Source: Kaistia granuli DSM 23481 (GTDB lineage: Bacteria > Pseudomonadota > Alphaproteobacteria > Rhizobiales > Kaistiaceae). Taken from it: DNA of 64,000 nt. Location: NCBI RefSeq assembly GCF_000380505.1, contig NZ_AQYH01000006.1:434001-498000 (forward strand), read 5' to 3'. The notes under the pieces are model-generated. The model saw nothing but the letters and a program-made list of their open reading frames with translations. It was not told where the DNA came from and did no database searches. Shown piece after piece: positions 45,580 through 56,069 of this stretch; position 1 is the stretch's first letter, and each line of letters begins with the position of its first letter. The position numbers and the translations under genes are program-made.

Positions 45580-47047
45580 CGGCGCGCTCCGCATAGGTCG
45601 GGTAGATGAACTCGATCAGCCCGCCGGGCGGGATGACGACGAGCACGGCGCTTTCCAGCACCTGCCGCGCCCCGTCGATGACGAGGGTGAGCCGGCCGCG
45701 CGGGCCGCCCGCGTCGCGCGGCACGAAGAAATTGCCCTCGAGCGTCGGGCCGTCATTGCGGATGACGGCGTGGATCCGCCCGTCGGCGCCGATCTCGCGG
45801 CTGACCAGGTTGAAGTGCTCGCGCGCTTCCAGCACCTCGGCCGAGGGCATCAGGCGGCGGCCGGCGAGTACCGGCGGTCCCCAGCCCTGCGCGGAGAGCG
45901 AGAAGCCCGGATCGAGGCTGATCGGCGGATTGTCCTCGGCGCCGATCGGCAGGAAGGCGAGGACGGCCGGCTGCACGCCGTCGAGCCGCGTCTCGTCCGG
46001 CGCTTGGCCGCCATGCAGGGCCGAGCGGACGAGGCCGACCAGATGATGCGCGGTGACGGCATCCGAAAGGCCGGTCGCGGCCGGCAGCACCGGATCGACC
46101 AGCGAGCCCTTCGGCGCGGTCATCGAGACCAGTTGCAGATGGCCATCGTTCAGCGTCGTCGCATCGAGCGATTCCGCCAGCGCCGCCACCAGCGCGTAGC
46201 CCTTGGCCTGGCCGGGCGTCATGTTGTAGGGGCCGGCGCGATTGGCGCCGGTGCCTGTGAAATCGAGGCCGAGATGGCCGTCGGCGGTGGTGACGCGAAC
46301 GACGAGATCGACCGACGCATCGACGGAGACCGGCAGGCTCGCCCGCTCCGTCCGGTCGACGGCGCCGAAGCGCTCGGTGATCTCGGCGGCACCCAGCGCG
46401 CGGCTGTGCGCGATCGTCTGGGCGATCGCCGTCTCGGTCGCCTTGCGGCCCTTCTCGTCCATCAGTGCGACGAGCGAGGCGGACGCGCCGCGGAGCGCCG
46501 AAACGATCGCCTCGATGTCGGCGCGGACCTGGCTCTCGGCGCGGCTGTTGCGCAGCATGAAGCGGAGCGCGTCGCGCTGCAGCAGGCCGTGGCGATAGAG
46601 CTTCAGCGGCGTGAAGCGCACCGCCTCCTGCCAGGTCTCCGAGGCGAAGGGATGCAGCGATCCCGGGAACTCGCCGGCGAGATCGGCCATCTCGGCCCGC
46701 ACGGCCGGGAACAGCACCAGCTCGCCCTCGTAGAACAGCGGCGCGGCGATGGTGATCGCCTGCGGCGTCGAGCCGCCGCTATAGGGATCGCCGACGAGGA
46801 CGATGTCGCCCTCGCCGAGATTGAAGGCGAAGCGGTCGAGCAGCGCCGCGACGCTGTCGCGGATCAGGAAGACATGGCTGGCGTCGTACTGCGCCTGCGC
46901 CACGAGCTTCGGTTCGCCGGTCAGGAGCGCCGCCGCATAGCGCCGGCCCTCGGTCAGGCCCGGCGAGCGGGCGGTCCGCCCGACCGTCTCGGCCAGCTCC
47001 CGGGCGATCGCCGCGATGCGGCTGTAGAGGATCTGCGAGCGGATCAT
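45572..47047 (-). CDS. Second hydantoinase B-family subunit, shorter paralogue
   Basis: 491 residues. It shares the HyuB layout (SRIAAIARELAETVGRTARSPGLTEGRRY, GDIVLVGDPYSGGSTPQAITI, DFTGTGANRAGPYNMTP) but is about 90 residues shorter than the neighbour and diverged. ATG at 47047 overlaps the HyuA stop by one base (TGATG). Two different HyuB-type subunits behind one HyuA point to an alpha-beta-beta' enzyme or to two enzymes sharing HyuA. It lacks the His in the THIPD loop seen in the other (STPQA instead), which may mark a loss of a catalytic or metal residue; I cannot tell which residues are essential. Confidence 0.85.
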   Translation of the reverse strand: MIRSQILYSRIAAIARELAETVGRTARSPGLTEGRRYAAALLTGEPKLVAQAQYDASHVFLIRDSVAALLDRFAFNLGEGDIVLVGDPYSGGSTPQAITIAAPLFYEGELVLFPAVRAEMADLAGEFPGSLHPFASETWQEAVRFTPLKLYRHGLLQRDALRFMLRNSRAESQVRADIEAIVSALRGASASLVALMDEKGRKATETAIAQTIAHSRALGAAEITERFGAVDRTERASLPVSVDASVDLVVRVTTADGHLGLDFTGTGANRAGPYNMTPGQAKGYALVAALAESLDATTLNDGHLQLVSMTAPKGSLVDPVLPAATGLSDAVTAHHLVGLVRSALHGGQAPDETRLDGVQPAVLAFLPIGAEDNPPISLDPGFSLSAQGWGPPVLAGRRLMPSAEVLEAREHFNLVSREIGADGRIHAVIRNDGPTLEGNFFVPRDAGGPRGRLTLVIDGARQVLESAVLVVIPPGGLIEFIYPTYAERADG

Positions 47048-49137
47048 CAGGCCGCGCGCTCCGCCGCGGAGCGGGCCTGGCCGATCTCGATGATGACATT
47101 GCCATAGGCGTCGATCAGGCACTCATGGCCCGGATAGACGGCGATGGTGGTGCCCCATTGCTCAATGATCGCCGGGCCCGGAATGAAGGCGCCCGCCTTG
47201 AGCAAGTCGCCATTGTAGACGGGCACGGTGGTCGGCTCGACGTCGAAATGCACCTGCCGCTCGCCCTTCAGCGCGCCCGAGGCGTCCTCGTCGCCGAATT
47301 CCTGAGGGATCATGCGCGGCCGCTCGCGCACGCCGATCAAGTCGAGCCGCAGCGTCAGGATCTCGACCGGCTGGCTCGGATCCTTGTGCGCGAACAGCCG
47401 CTCGTGCAGCTCGTGGAAATCGCCGAGCGTGGCGTCGAGGTTCAGCTTGGTGATGCGGCGGGTGCGCGAGCGGATCGGCACCGTCACCTCGTGCACCTCG
47501 CCGACATAGTGCATGTCGAGGCTGCGCTTGGTCTCGAAATTGCCGGCGACAGCCTGGCCGGCGAGACGGCCGCGCGCCCGCTGCTCCATCTCCTGGAACA
47601 TCGTGTTCAGCGCCTCGAAATCGAGCTCGTCGACGCGGCCGATATGAGTGCGGCTCTCGCTGATCTTCAGATCCGCGACATTGTCGCCGAGCGCGCAGAA
47701 CACCGGCGCCAGCCCCGGCACGATCACGGTACGGATGCCGAGCTCCTCGGCCTGCTTGCCGGCATGGATGCCGCCGGCGCCGCCTGCCGCGACGAGCGCG
47801 AACTGCTGCGGGTCGCGGCCGCGCTTGGTCGTCACCAGCCGCGTGGCGTTGGCCATGTTGGAATTGACCAGCTCGATGATCGCCGAGGCCGCCTCGATGA
47901 CCGAGAGGCCGAGCGGCTCGGCCACCTCGCGGCGCACCGCGTCGACCGCCTTCTCGCGGTCGAGCACCATCTCGCCGCCGAGGAAGAAGTCGGGATTGAG
48001 CAGGCCGAGCACGACATTGGCGTCGGTGACGGTCGGGCGCGTGCCGCCGCGGCTGTAGCAGGCCGGGCCCGGATAGGAGCCGGCGCTCGCCGGGCCCACC
48101 TGCAGCGCGCCGCCGGCATCGACCCAGGCGATCGAGCCGCCGCCGGCGCCGATCGTGTGGATGTCGAGCATCGGCAACGCGATGCGGTAGCGGCCGATCC
48201 AGCTTTCGGTGGTCACCGCCGGCTGCAGATTCTCGATCAGCGCGATGTCGTAGCTGGTGCCGCCCATGTCGACGGTGATCAGATTGTCGTAGCCCGCCAT
48301 CTCGCCGAGATAGGATCCCGCCGTGACTCCGCCGGCCGGTCCCGAGAGCAGCGTGTTGACGGCGTAGCGACCCGCTTCCTGCGCCGACAGCACACCGCCA
48401 TTCGACTGGATGATGAAGAGCTCGCCCTTGAAGCCTTGGCTACGCAGCCGCTCTTCCAGGTGGGTCAGGTAGGCGTTGACGCGCGGGCCGACGAAGGCGT
48501 TGACGGTCGTCGTCGAGACGCGCTCGAACTCGCGGATCTCCGGCAGCACGTCGCAGGAGAGCGAGATGAACGCGTCCGGCAGCTCCTCGCGCACGATCTC
48601 GGCGGTGCGGCGCTCATGTGCCGGATTGACGAAGGAGAACAGATAGCAGATCGCCACCGCCTCGACGCCCTGGCGGCGGAATTCCTCGCAGGCGGCGCGG
48701 ACCCCTGCCTCGTCGAGCGGCGTCAGCACATTGCCCTGATGGTCGACGCGCTCGGCAACGCCGATACGCGAGCGGCGCGGCACGATGGCGTGCGGCGGCT
48801 TCAGGCGCGGGTCGAACACGCTCTCCTTGTAGGAGCGGCGGAACTCGATCTCGTCGCGAAAGCCCTTGGTGGTGATCAGGCCGACCTTGGCGCCATTGTA
48901 TTCGAGCAGAGAATTGGTGGCGACGGTGGTGCCGTGCACGATCAGCGGCAGCTCGCCCAGAAAATCGTCCAGAGGAAGCCCGAGTTCCGTCGCCAGACGA
49001 CCGAGCGCATTCAGAACACCGTCCGATTGATCTGGTGTCGACGGAGTCTTCGTCGAGCGGAATTCTCCGTTGGGACCGATGGCGACGAGATCAGTAAAGG
49101 TTCCGCCGACGTCAATACCAACATTCCAATTCGACAT
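47047..49137 (-). CDS. hyuA: Hydantoinase A/oxoprolinase family ATPase subunit
   Basis: 696 residues. The actin-like ATP site is evident from NVGIDVGGTFTDLVAI at the start, VHGTTVATNSLLEYNGAKVGLITTKGFRDEIEF, and MGGTSYDIALI in the second half-domain. Length and motifs match N-methylhydantoinase A/5-oxoprolinase A and acetone-carboxylase beta. The ribosome site before the ATG is weak. It is the first gene of a leftward operon divergent from the Dpp-type importer, so the imported peptide or cyclic amide is the likely substrate. Confidence 0.92.
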   Translation of the reverse strand: MSNWNVGIDVGGTFTDLVAIGPNGEFRSTKTPSTPDQSDGVLNALGRLATELGLPLDDFLGELPLIVHGTTVATNSLLEYNGAKVGLITTKGFRDEIEFRRSYKESVFDPRLKPPHAIVPRRSRIGVAERVDHQGNVLTPLDEAGVRAACEEFRRQGVEAVAICYLFSFVNPAHERRTAEIVREELPDAFISLSCDVLPEIREFERVSTTTVNAFVGPRVNAYLTHLEERLRSQGFKGELFIIQSNGGVLSAQEAGRYAVNTLLSGPAGGVTAGSYLGEMAGYDNLITVDMGGTSYDIALIENLQPAVTTESWIGRYRIALPMLDIHTIGAGGGSIAWVDAGGALQVGPASAGSYPGPACYSRGGTRPTVTDANVVLGLLNPDFFLGGEMVLDREKAVDAVRREVAEPLGLSVIEAASAIIELVNSNMANATRLVTTKRGRDPQQFALVAAGGAGGIHAGKQAEELGIRTVIVPGLAPVFCALGDNVADLKISESRTHIGRVDELDFEALNTMFQEMEQRARGRLAGQAVAGNFETKRSLDMHYVGEVHEVTVPIRSRTRRITKLNLDATLGDFHELHERLFAHKDPSQPVEILTLRLDLIGVRERPRMIPQEFGDEDASGALKGERQVHFDVEPTTVPVYNGDLLKAGAFIPGPAIIEQWGTTIAVYPGHECLIDAYGNVIIEIGQARSAAERAA

Positions 49138-49459
49138 GATGTCATCCAGATTAAAATCGAGGCTCGAAATTACCTTGCGTCACTCCGCCACGCAAAGAAT
49201 TTCCCTCATACCGCAACAGAGCGCGGTTTTAGCAGATAGGCACGGCCGACATAAGGAATTCCATTCCCACGGCAATTGTCGTCCCGGTACAAAAAACCGG
49301 ATTTGTCCGACAAGTTGAAATATCGCGCCGCGCCAAAGGCGGTGTTCGGGTCTAATCTGCCGGTCCATCGCAAACGCTGAAACGTCGTGGCCGTTCCTCC
49401 CGGGCGCCGTCGCCGGCGGCGTGGCGAACGAGATCCGCAAGCCAATCGAGGATTGACTC
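49138..49459. promoter_or_regulatory. Divergent promoter region between hyuA and the Dpp-type importer
   Basis: 322 bases without a supported gene. AT content rises around 49140-49320. TTGTCCGACAA (49303-49313) is an imperfect palindrome and GGAATTCC (49255-49262) a short perfect one; neither recurs near other units. I cannot fix a promoter. Confidence 0.5.
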
Positions 49460-51049
49460 ATGTCTGGTATTTCCGCGCACGTCCGGGCAAGGGCCCTGGC
49501 CATCGCGATTGCCGCGACGGTCGCATCGCCCTTCGCGGCGATTGCCGCCGAAGGCCCGTTCGTCATCAACTATTCGCTGCCGCCGCCGACCCTCGATCCG
49601 GCCATCGTCTGCGACATCGCCGATAATGGCTTCCTGGCGCCGCTCTACACGCCGCTTTTGCGCTACGAGGCGAAGCCGGTCGCCAATGCCCCCGAAGGCA
49701 TCACCGTCACGGCCGAGGACACCACCAAGATCGTCGGCTATCTCGCCGAGAGCTTCACCGTCTCCGATGACGGCAAGGTACTGAACTTCAAGCTGCGCGA
49801 CGGGCTGAAATTCCCGAGCGGCAATCCGCTCGACGCGGCGGCCGTCAAGGCATCGCTCGAATACATGCTGAAGAGCGGCACCTGCGGCACCTATTTCCTC
49901 GAGGCGGCCCAGTTCGGCAACACCGAGGCGATCGAGGCGCCGGACGCGACGACCGTCGTGATCAAGCTGAAGCGCGGCGAGCCGCTGCTGCCGCATGCGC
50001 TGACCCAGCCCAATACCGGCATCATCGATCTGAAGACGGTCGAGGCGAATGGCGGCAAGACCTGGCTCGCCGGCCACGCCGCCGGCGCCGGCCCATACCT
50101 GCTCGCCGACTACCAGCCCGGCGTCCGCGCCGTGTTCAAGGCCAATCCGGACTTCTTCGGCGAGGCACCGCGCGAGAAGGACGTGATCGTCAACTTCATC
50201 ACCGACAATGCGACGCTGCTGCTGCAGGCTCGCAACAAGCAGGCCGATGTGACGCTCGGCCTGTCGAAGGCCTCGGTCGAGAGCCTGAAGGGCGCCGAAG
50301 GCCTCAAGGTCATCGAGGTGCCGACCGCGCGCTGGCAGCTGATCGGTCTGCCGAACCAGACGGCGCCGTTCGACAACGCCAAGTTCCGCGAGGCGCTCTC
50401 CTACGCGCTGCCCTACGACGCCATCCTGAAGAATGTCGCACACGGCTTCGGCGAGACCTTCTACGGCCCCTACCCGCCGCAGTTCCCCGCCTTCAAGGCC
50501 GAGCTCGGCGCGCCGCGTCCCTATGATCTCGAGAAGGCAAAGGCCCTCATCGCCGAATCCGGCGTGAAGACCCCGGTCACGGCCGAGATCATCATCCGCG
50601 AGGGCCAGAACGACCAGGAGCAGATCGCCACCATCGCCCAGGGCGCCTGGTCGCAGATCGGCGTCAATCTGACGATCCGCAAGCTGCCGGCCTCGGGCTA
50701 TCAGGAAGCGGTCGGCGCCAAGACCAAGACCTCGGCGATCGTCCGCTTCGACGGCCCGTCGGTCGACGATCCGGCCTGGCTGCTCGACTACGACCTGCGC
50801 TGCGCTTCCGCCTACAACACCAGCAATTACTGCAGCAAGGATGCGGAAGCCCTGCTCGACACCCGCCACGACCTGAAGAGCGATGCCGAGCGGCAGGAAC
50901 TCTGGGACAAGATCGCCAAGATCTGGGTGGCCGACAGCCCGCGCATCCCGGTTTATGCCGACGTCTACACGGCCGTCGTCTCGGCCGACGTCAAGGACTG
51001 GCACTTCGCCCAGGACGGTCCGTTCGACCTCAATCTCTGGGGCCGCTAA
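49460..51049 (+). CDS. Periplasmic binding protein of a Dpp/Opp-type importer (family 5)
   Basis: 529 residues. The signal peptide covers residues 1-29 (ALAIAIAATVASPFAAIAAE). PPPTLDPAIVCDIADNGFLAPLYTPLLRYE is the standard family 5 start, followed by GLKFPSGNPLDAAAVKASLEYML. Such proteins bind di- and oligopeptides, opines, nickel or other amphipathic compounds. GAGGA precedes the ATG. Seventy bases after the stop a hairpin occurs, then the permease genes. Confidence 0.92.
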   Translation: MSGISAHVRARALAIAIAATVASPFAAIAAEGPFVINYSLPPPTLDPAIVCDIADNGFLAPLYTPLLRYEAKPVANAPEGITVTAEDTTKIVGYLAESFTVSDDGKVLNFKLRDGLKFPSGNPLDAAAVKASLEYMLKSGTCGTYFLEAAQFGNTEAIEAPDATTVVIKLKRGEPLLPHALTQPNTGIIDLKTVEANGGKTWLAGHAAGAGPYLLADYQPGVRAVFKANPDFFGEAPREKDVIVNFITDNATLLLQARNKQADVTLGLSKASVESLKGAEGLKVIEVPTARWQLIGLPNQTAPFDNAKFREALSYALPYDAILKNVAHGFGETFYGPYPPQFPAFKAELGAPRPYDLEKAKALIAESGVKTPVTAEIIIREGQNDQEQIATIAQGAWSQIGVNLTIRKLPASGYQEAVGAKTKTSAIVRFDGPSVDDPAWLLDYDLRCASAYNTSNYCSKDAEALLDTRHDLKSDAERQELWDKIAKIWVADSPRIPVYADVYTAVVSADVKDWHFAQDGPFDLNLWGR

Positions 51050-51118
51050 CCGGGAGCGTTTTCGAGCGAAGTGGATACTGGTTCGCGTGAAGAAGACGCG
51101 ACCCAACTATACTATAGC

Positions 51119-51147
51119 GGGTCGATCGGGCTCCGCCCGGTCGACCC
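51119..51147 (+). promoter_or_regulatory. Hairpin after the binding-protein gene
   Basis: GGGTCGATCGGG and CCCGGTCGACCC form a 12-bp stem with one G-T pair and loop CTCCG. It lies 69 bases after the binding-protein stop and 61 before the permease start, with no T run after it. Confidence 0.65.
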
Positions 51148-51208
51148 ATTCGATAACAGCGCGCGGTCCCGGGGCCGCGCGCCGTCCTTTGCGTGCGGAG
51201 TGCCGTCT

Positions 51209-52069
51209 TTGAAACGAGCTTGGGTTGGGACCGCGTTGCGGCGGATCGGCGACGACAAGACGTTCGCGCTCGCCGTCCTGATCGCCGCGCTGCTGATCGT
51301 CGGCGCCCTGCTCGGACCGCTCGTCTGGCCGCTCGGCCCGCTCGACATGGATTTCGGCGCCCCGCTTGCCGCGCCCTCCTTCGCCCATCCGATGGGCACC
51401 GACAGCAATGGCCGCGACGTGTTCGCCCGCTTCCTCACCGGTGCCCGCATCTCGCTCGCGGTCGGCGCGATTGTCGTGCTGGCCGGCCTCGTCGTCGGCG
51501 GCGCGATCGGTGTCGCCGCCGGGATCGGCGGCCGTGTCGTCGACACCATCCTGATGCGCCTGATCGATGCGCTCGCCGCCTTCCCGCCCCTCATCCTCGC
51601 CATGGCGGTGACCGTCGGGCTCGGCGTCGGCCTGAAGACGGCGGCGATCGGCATCGCGCTTTCCTCGGTGCCGTTCTTCGCTCGGCTGATGCGCGGCGAT
51701 ATCCTCAGGATCCGCACCCTGCCCTTCGTCGAGGCAAGCGTCGCCATGGGCGCCAAGCGCGGCCGCATCATCGCCCGCCATCTGCTGCCGCACACGGCGC
51801 CGACCATGCTGGTCCAATGCGCCTCGGTCTTCGGCTATGCCATCCTGACCTTGGCCGGCCTCGGCTTCATCGGCCTCGGCGCGCAGATCCCGGAGCCCGA
51901 ATGGGGCGCGATGATCACCGACGGCATGCAGTACGCGCTGACCGGGCAGTGGTGGCTGGCGCTGTTCCCCGGCCTCGGCGTCCTGCTCGCCGTGATCGCC
52001 GCCAATCTGCTGGCCGACCGGCTCGAGGAGAGCCTCAATCCGCGCTCGGCGCGCAACCAGGTGCGCTGA
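51209..52069 (+). CDS. Dpp/Opp-type importer permease (DppC type)
   Basis: 286 residues, about six membrane segments, with GTDSNGRDVFARFLTGARISL (DppC landmark) and EASVAMGAKRGRIIARHLLPH (ATPase-coupling loop). The start is uncertain: TTG 51209 has GCGGAG 8 bases upstream; GTG 51200 is an alternative. The DppC-type gene precedes the DppB-type gene, the reverse of the usual order. Confidence 0.88.
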   Translation: MKRAWVGTALRRIGDDKTFALAVLIAALLIVGALLGPLVWPLGPLDMDFGAPLAAPSFAHPMGTDSNGRDVFARFLTGARISLAVGAIVVLAGLVVGGAIGVAAGIGGRVVDTILMRLIDALAAFPPLILAMAVTVGLGVGLKTAAIGIALSSVPFFARLMRGDILRIRTLPFVEASVAMGAKRGRIIARHLLPHTAPTMLVQCASVFGYAILTLAGLGFIGLGAQIPEPEWGAMITDGMQYALTGQWWLALFPGLGVLLAVIAANLLADRLEESLNPRSARNQVR

Positions 52070-52070
52070 C

Positions 52071-53096
52071 ATGCTGAGACTGATCTCGGGCCGCATCGTC
52101 ACCTCGCTGATCTCGCTGGTCGGCGCGTCGCTGATCGCCTTCGTGCTCTTGCGCCTCACCCCCGGCGATCCGGCCCGCCTCTTCCTCGGCCAGTTCGCCG
52201 GCGAGGACGCCGTGCAGGCGCTGCGCGCCGAGCTCGGCCTCAACGGCTCGATCCTCAGTCAGTACTGGATCTATATGGGCCGCTTCCTGTCGGGCGACTG
52301 GGGCTTCTCCTATTCGACCGGCCAGTCGGTCGCCGGCCTGCTGCTCGCCCGCTTTCCGGCGACCGTCGAGCTCGGCCTGTTCGCCTTTTTCTTCGCCTTC
52401 GTCGCGGCGGTCTCCTGCGCCCTCGTCTCGGTCTACCGTCGTGGGCCGGTCTCGGATGGCGGCGTACGAGCGCTTTCCTTCTTCGCCCAGGGCGTGCCGC
52501 CCTTCTGGTTCGGCCTGATGATGCTGCTCGTCTTCTTCGAGGGCTTCGGCTGGCTGCCCGGCCCGGAGGGACGGCTCGGCCTGCGCATCATCCCGCCGCC
52601 GACCGTCACCGGACTGCTGACGGTGGACAGCCTCCTCGCCGGCGACTGGACCGCCTTCAAGGACGCGATCCGCCACCTGATCCTGCCGGCGGTGACGCTC
52701 GGGCTGATGCCGTTCGGCTTTCTCTACCGGCTGCTCCGCGCCAATCTCGAAGGGATCACCCGGGAGCCCTTCATCACGGTGGCGCGCGGCCGCGGCCTCA
52801 CCCGCTGGGCTGCCTATGTCCGCCACGCGCTGCCGAACGCCTTCCTGCCGACGCTGACCGCCGCCGGCCTGCTGTTCGGCCAGCTCCTCGCCGGCAGCGT
52901 GCTGGTCGAGCGCGTCTTCGTCTGGCCCGGCGCCGGCGCGCTCGTCACCGACGGCGTGCTCAAGCAGGATTTTTCCGTCGTGCAGGCCTTCATCCTGCTC
53001 TCGGCCTTCATCTATGTGCTGACCAGCCTCGTCGTCGACATCCTCGCCGCGATGCTCGATCCGCGCGTCGCCCAGAGCCAGGGAGGCGGAAGATGA
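52071..53096 (+). CDS. Dpp/Opp-type importer permease (DppB type)
   Basis: 341 residues, six membrane segments. LRLTPGDPARLFLGQFA is the DppB opening motif, YRLLRANLEGITREPFITVARGRGL the coupling loop, and VLVERVFVWPGAGALV the late segment. It starts one base after the DppC-type stop. Confidence 0.92.
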   Translation: MLRLISGRIVTSLISLVGASLIAFVLLRLTPGDPARLFLGQFAGEDAVQALRAELGLNGSILSQYWIYMGRFLSGDWGFSYSTGQSVAGLLLARFPATVELGLFAFFFAFVAAVSCALVSVYRRGPVSDGGVRALSFFAQGVPPFWFGLMMLLVFFEGFGWLPGPEGRLGLRIIPPPTVTGLLTVDSLLAGDWTAFKDAIRHLILPAVTLGLMPFGFLYRLLRANLEGITREPFITVARGRGLTRWAAYVRHALPNAFLPTLTAAGLLFGQLLAGSVLVERVFVWPGAGALVTDGVLKQDFSVVQAFILLSAFIYVLTSLVVDILAAMLDPRVAQSQGGGR

Positions 53097-54123
53097 GCTC
53101 GACGACCAACCAGCCGCCCCTGCTCGAGGTACGCGGCCTCACCACCGAATTCGCCACCCGCGCCGGCGCGGTCGCCGCCGTGCGCGACGTCTCGCTCACG
53201 GTCCGACGCAGCGAGAAGGTGGCGATCGTCGGCGAATCCGGCTGCGGCAAATCCACGCTCGCGCTCTCGATCCTCGGCCTGATCGACAAGCCCGGCCGGA
53301 TCGCCTCGGGTCAGGTTCTGCTCGAGGGCCGCGATCTCGTGGGCCTCAGCGAAAGCGCGATGAAGACGATCCGCGGCAAGACCGTGTCGCTGATCTTCCA
53401 GGATCCGATGGGCGCGCTCGACCCCATCAAGACGGTCGGCGCGCAGATAATCGACACGCTGCGCCGCCATCAACCCGGCCTCAGCCACAAGGCGGCGCGC
53501 GCCCGGGCGGTCGAGCTGCTGCGCGAGGTCGAGGTGCCGGCGGCCGAGCGGCGGCTCGACGACTATCCGCACCATTATTCCGGCGGCATGCGCCAACGCG
53601 TCATGATTGCCATCGCGCTCGCCAATGCGCCGGACCTGATCATCGCCGACGAGCCGACGACGGCGCTCGACGTGACGACGCAGGCGCAGGTGCTGGCGCT
53701 GCTCGAACGCGTCGTCGCCGACCATGGCGTGGCGGTGCTGCTGATCACCCACAATCTCGGCGTCGTCGCCGAATTCTGCGACGTGGTGCAGGTCATGTAT
53801 GCCGGCCGCATCGTCGAGCGCGGCCCGACCGAGGCGATCCTCGCCAGGCCGACCCATCCCTATACGCAGGCGCTGCTCGAAAGCATTCCGGATCCCGCCC
53901 GGATCGGCACGCGGCTTCGCGCCATTCCCGGCATGCCGCCGGATCTCTCGGCCATGCCCTCCGGCTGCGCCTTCGAGCCGCGCTGCTTCTTCGGCCATGG
54001 CCGCGAAATCTGCCGCACGCGCCAGCCCGCCCCGGTCGAAATCGAGACCACGTCCGGCCCGTCGCAGGTCGAGTGCCACTTCGCCACCGAACGCGCCGCC
54101 CGCGCGAGCGAGGTCGCCGCATC

Positions 54124-54127
<4 letters not shown>
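53093..54127 (+). CDS. Dpp/Opp-type importer ATPase (DppD type)
   Basis: 344 residues. [45 protein letters not shown] and the switch His in ITHNLGVV. The C-terminal oligopeptide-transporter extension has four Cys ([16 protein letters not shown] and VECHF) that may hold an iron-sulfur cluster as in other DppD/DppF. Overlaps both neighbours by ATGA. Confidence 0.93.
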
Positions 54128-55134
<1,007 letters not shown>

Positions 55135-55187
55135 GAGGCCGGCCCCGGGCGGCGACAATCGTCGCCATCCGTCAATGGACGCGTCGC

Positions 55188-55216
55188 TATTCCACATATA
55201 TGTAATAGACTTCATT
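55188..55216 (+). promoter_or_regulatory. IclR-locus motif, copy A
   Basis: One of three copies of a 29-base sequence with invariant ATTCCA at the left, TAAT in the middle and TCATT at the right; 19 of 29 positions are identical in all three. Copy A lies 22 bases before the IclR start, suggesting autoregulation. Confidence 0.8.
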
Positions 55217-55237
55217 GGAAGAGATGGGCGACCCAGG

Positions 55238-56053
55238 ATGAAATCTCCGCAGCGAGGCTCCGTCGAGGCTCCGGCCGAAGACGCCAAGACGCCGCGCCGG
55301 ACGCGGGTCAGCGGCATGGATCGCGCGCTTCAGATCCTCGACCACCTCTACACGACCGGCGAGCCAGCCGGCGCCTACGCGATCGCCAAATCGATCGGCG
55401 CGCCGCTGTCGACGGTCTATGTCATCATCGACGAACTGATCGAGCGCGAGATGCTGTCGCGGCGGTCGGATGGCCAGATCTGGCTCGGACCGCGCCTCTA
55501 TCACTACGGGCTGGTCTATGCCCGCTCGCTCGATTTTCTCGGCGAGGCCAGCCAGGTCATGCAGGACCTCGGTCGCGAAATCGGCGAGACCGTGCAGATC
55601 TGCGGCCGCGACGGCGATCACATGGTGGTTCTGGCGATGGCGGACGGTCCGGGCCATTTCCGCGTCATGTCCGAGGTCGGCACCCGCGTGCCGCTGAACT
55701 GGACGGCATCCGGGCGCCTGCTGATCGGCAATCTGCCGGACGCCGAGCGGATCGAGATCTTCCGCCGCAGCGCCCGCGCCTCGCCGACCGAACGGGCCGA
55801 GACCGATGCGGCGGCGCTGTCGAAGCTCGCCGGCCTCGCCTTCCAGGAACGGCTTTCGATCCAGATCAGTGAGACGGATTTTCTCGTCTCCTGCGTCGCC
55901 TCGCCGATCTGCGATGCCGCCGGCGCCTGCGTCGCGACGATCTCGATCGTGCTGCCGGAACACAAGGTCGTCGCCAACCCCGCCCTCTACGGCGATGCCG
56001 TCCGCAATGCCGCCGAGACGATCGAGCGCAAGCTCGGCTGGCGCCAGCGCTGA
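55238..56053 (+). CDS. IclR-family transcriptional regulator
   Basis: 271 residues. The HTH (about 28-85) includes GMDRALQILDHLY and APLSTVYVIIDELIEREMLSRR. The effector domain (about 100-265) has LPLNWTASGRLLIG-like VPLNWTASGRLLIG and ISETDFLVSCVASPICDAAGACVATISIV. I prefer ATG 55238 (MKSPQRGS) to ATG 55175, because the longer form would put the operator copy A inside the coding region. A 6-bp hairpin (GACGCC/GGCGTC) sits on the stop codon. It most likely controls the genes from 56070 to 63907. Confidence 0.9.
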   Translation: MKSPQRGSVEAPAEDAKTPRRTRVSGMDRALQILDHLYTTGEPAGAYAIAKSIGAPLSTVYVIIDELIEREMLSRRSDGQIWLGPRLYHYGLVYARSLDFLGEASQVMQDLGREIGETVQICGRDGDHMVVLAMADGPGHFRVMSEVGTRVPLNWTASGRLLIGNLPDAERIEIFRRSARASPTERAETDAAALSKLAGLAFQERLSIQISETDFLVSCVASPICDAAGACVATISIVLPEHKVVANPALYGDAVRNAAETIERKLGWRQR

Positions 56054-56069
56054 CGCCAGCCGGCGTCGA

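Noticed and set aside
47125-49239. A 704-residue rightward open frame opposite HyuA
   Set aside because: The HyuA frame has complete ATPase motifs, while this one shows only repetitive Asp/Arg/Leu composition.
49257-49264. AATTCCAT as a fourth copy of the IclR-locus motif before the Dpp-type importer
   Set aside because: Only the left eight bases agree; the middle and right blocks are missing.
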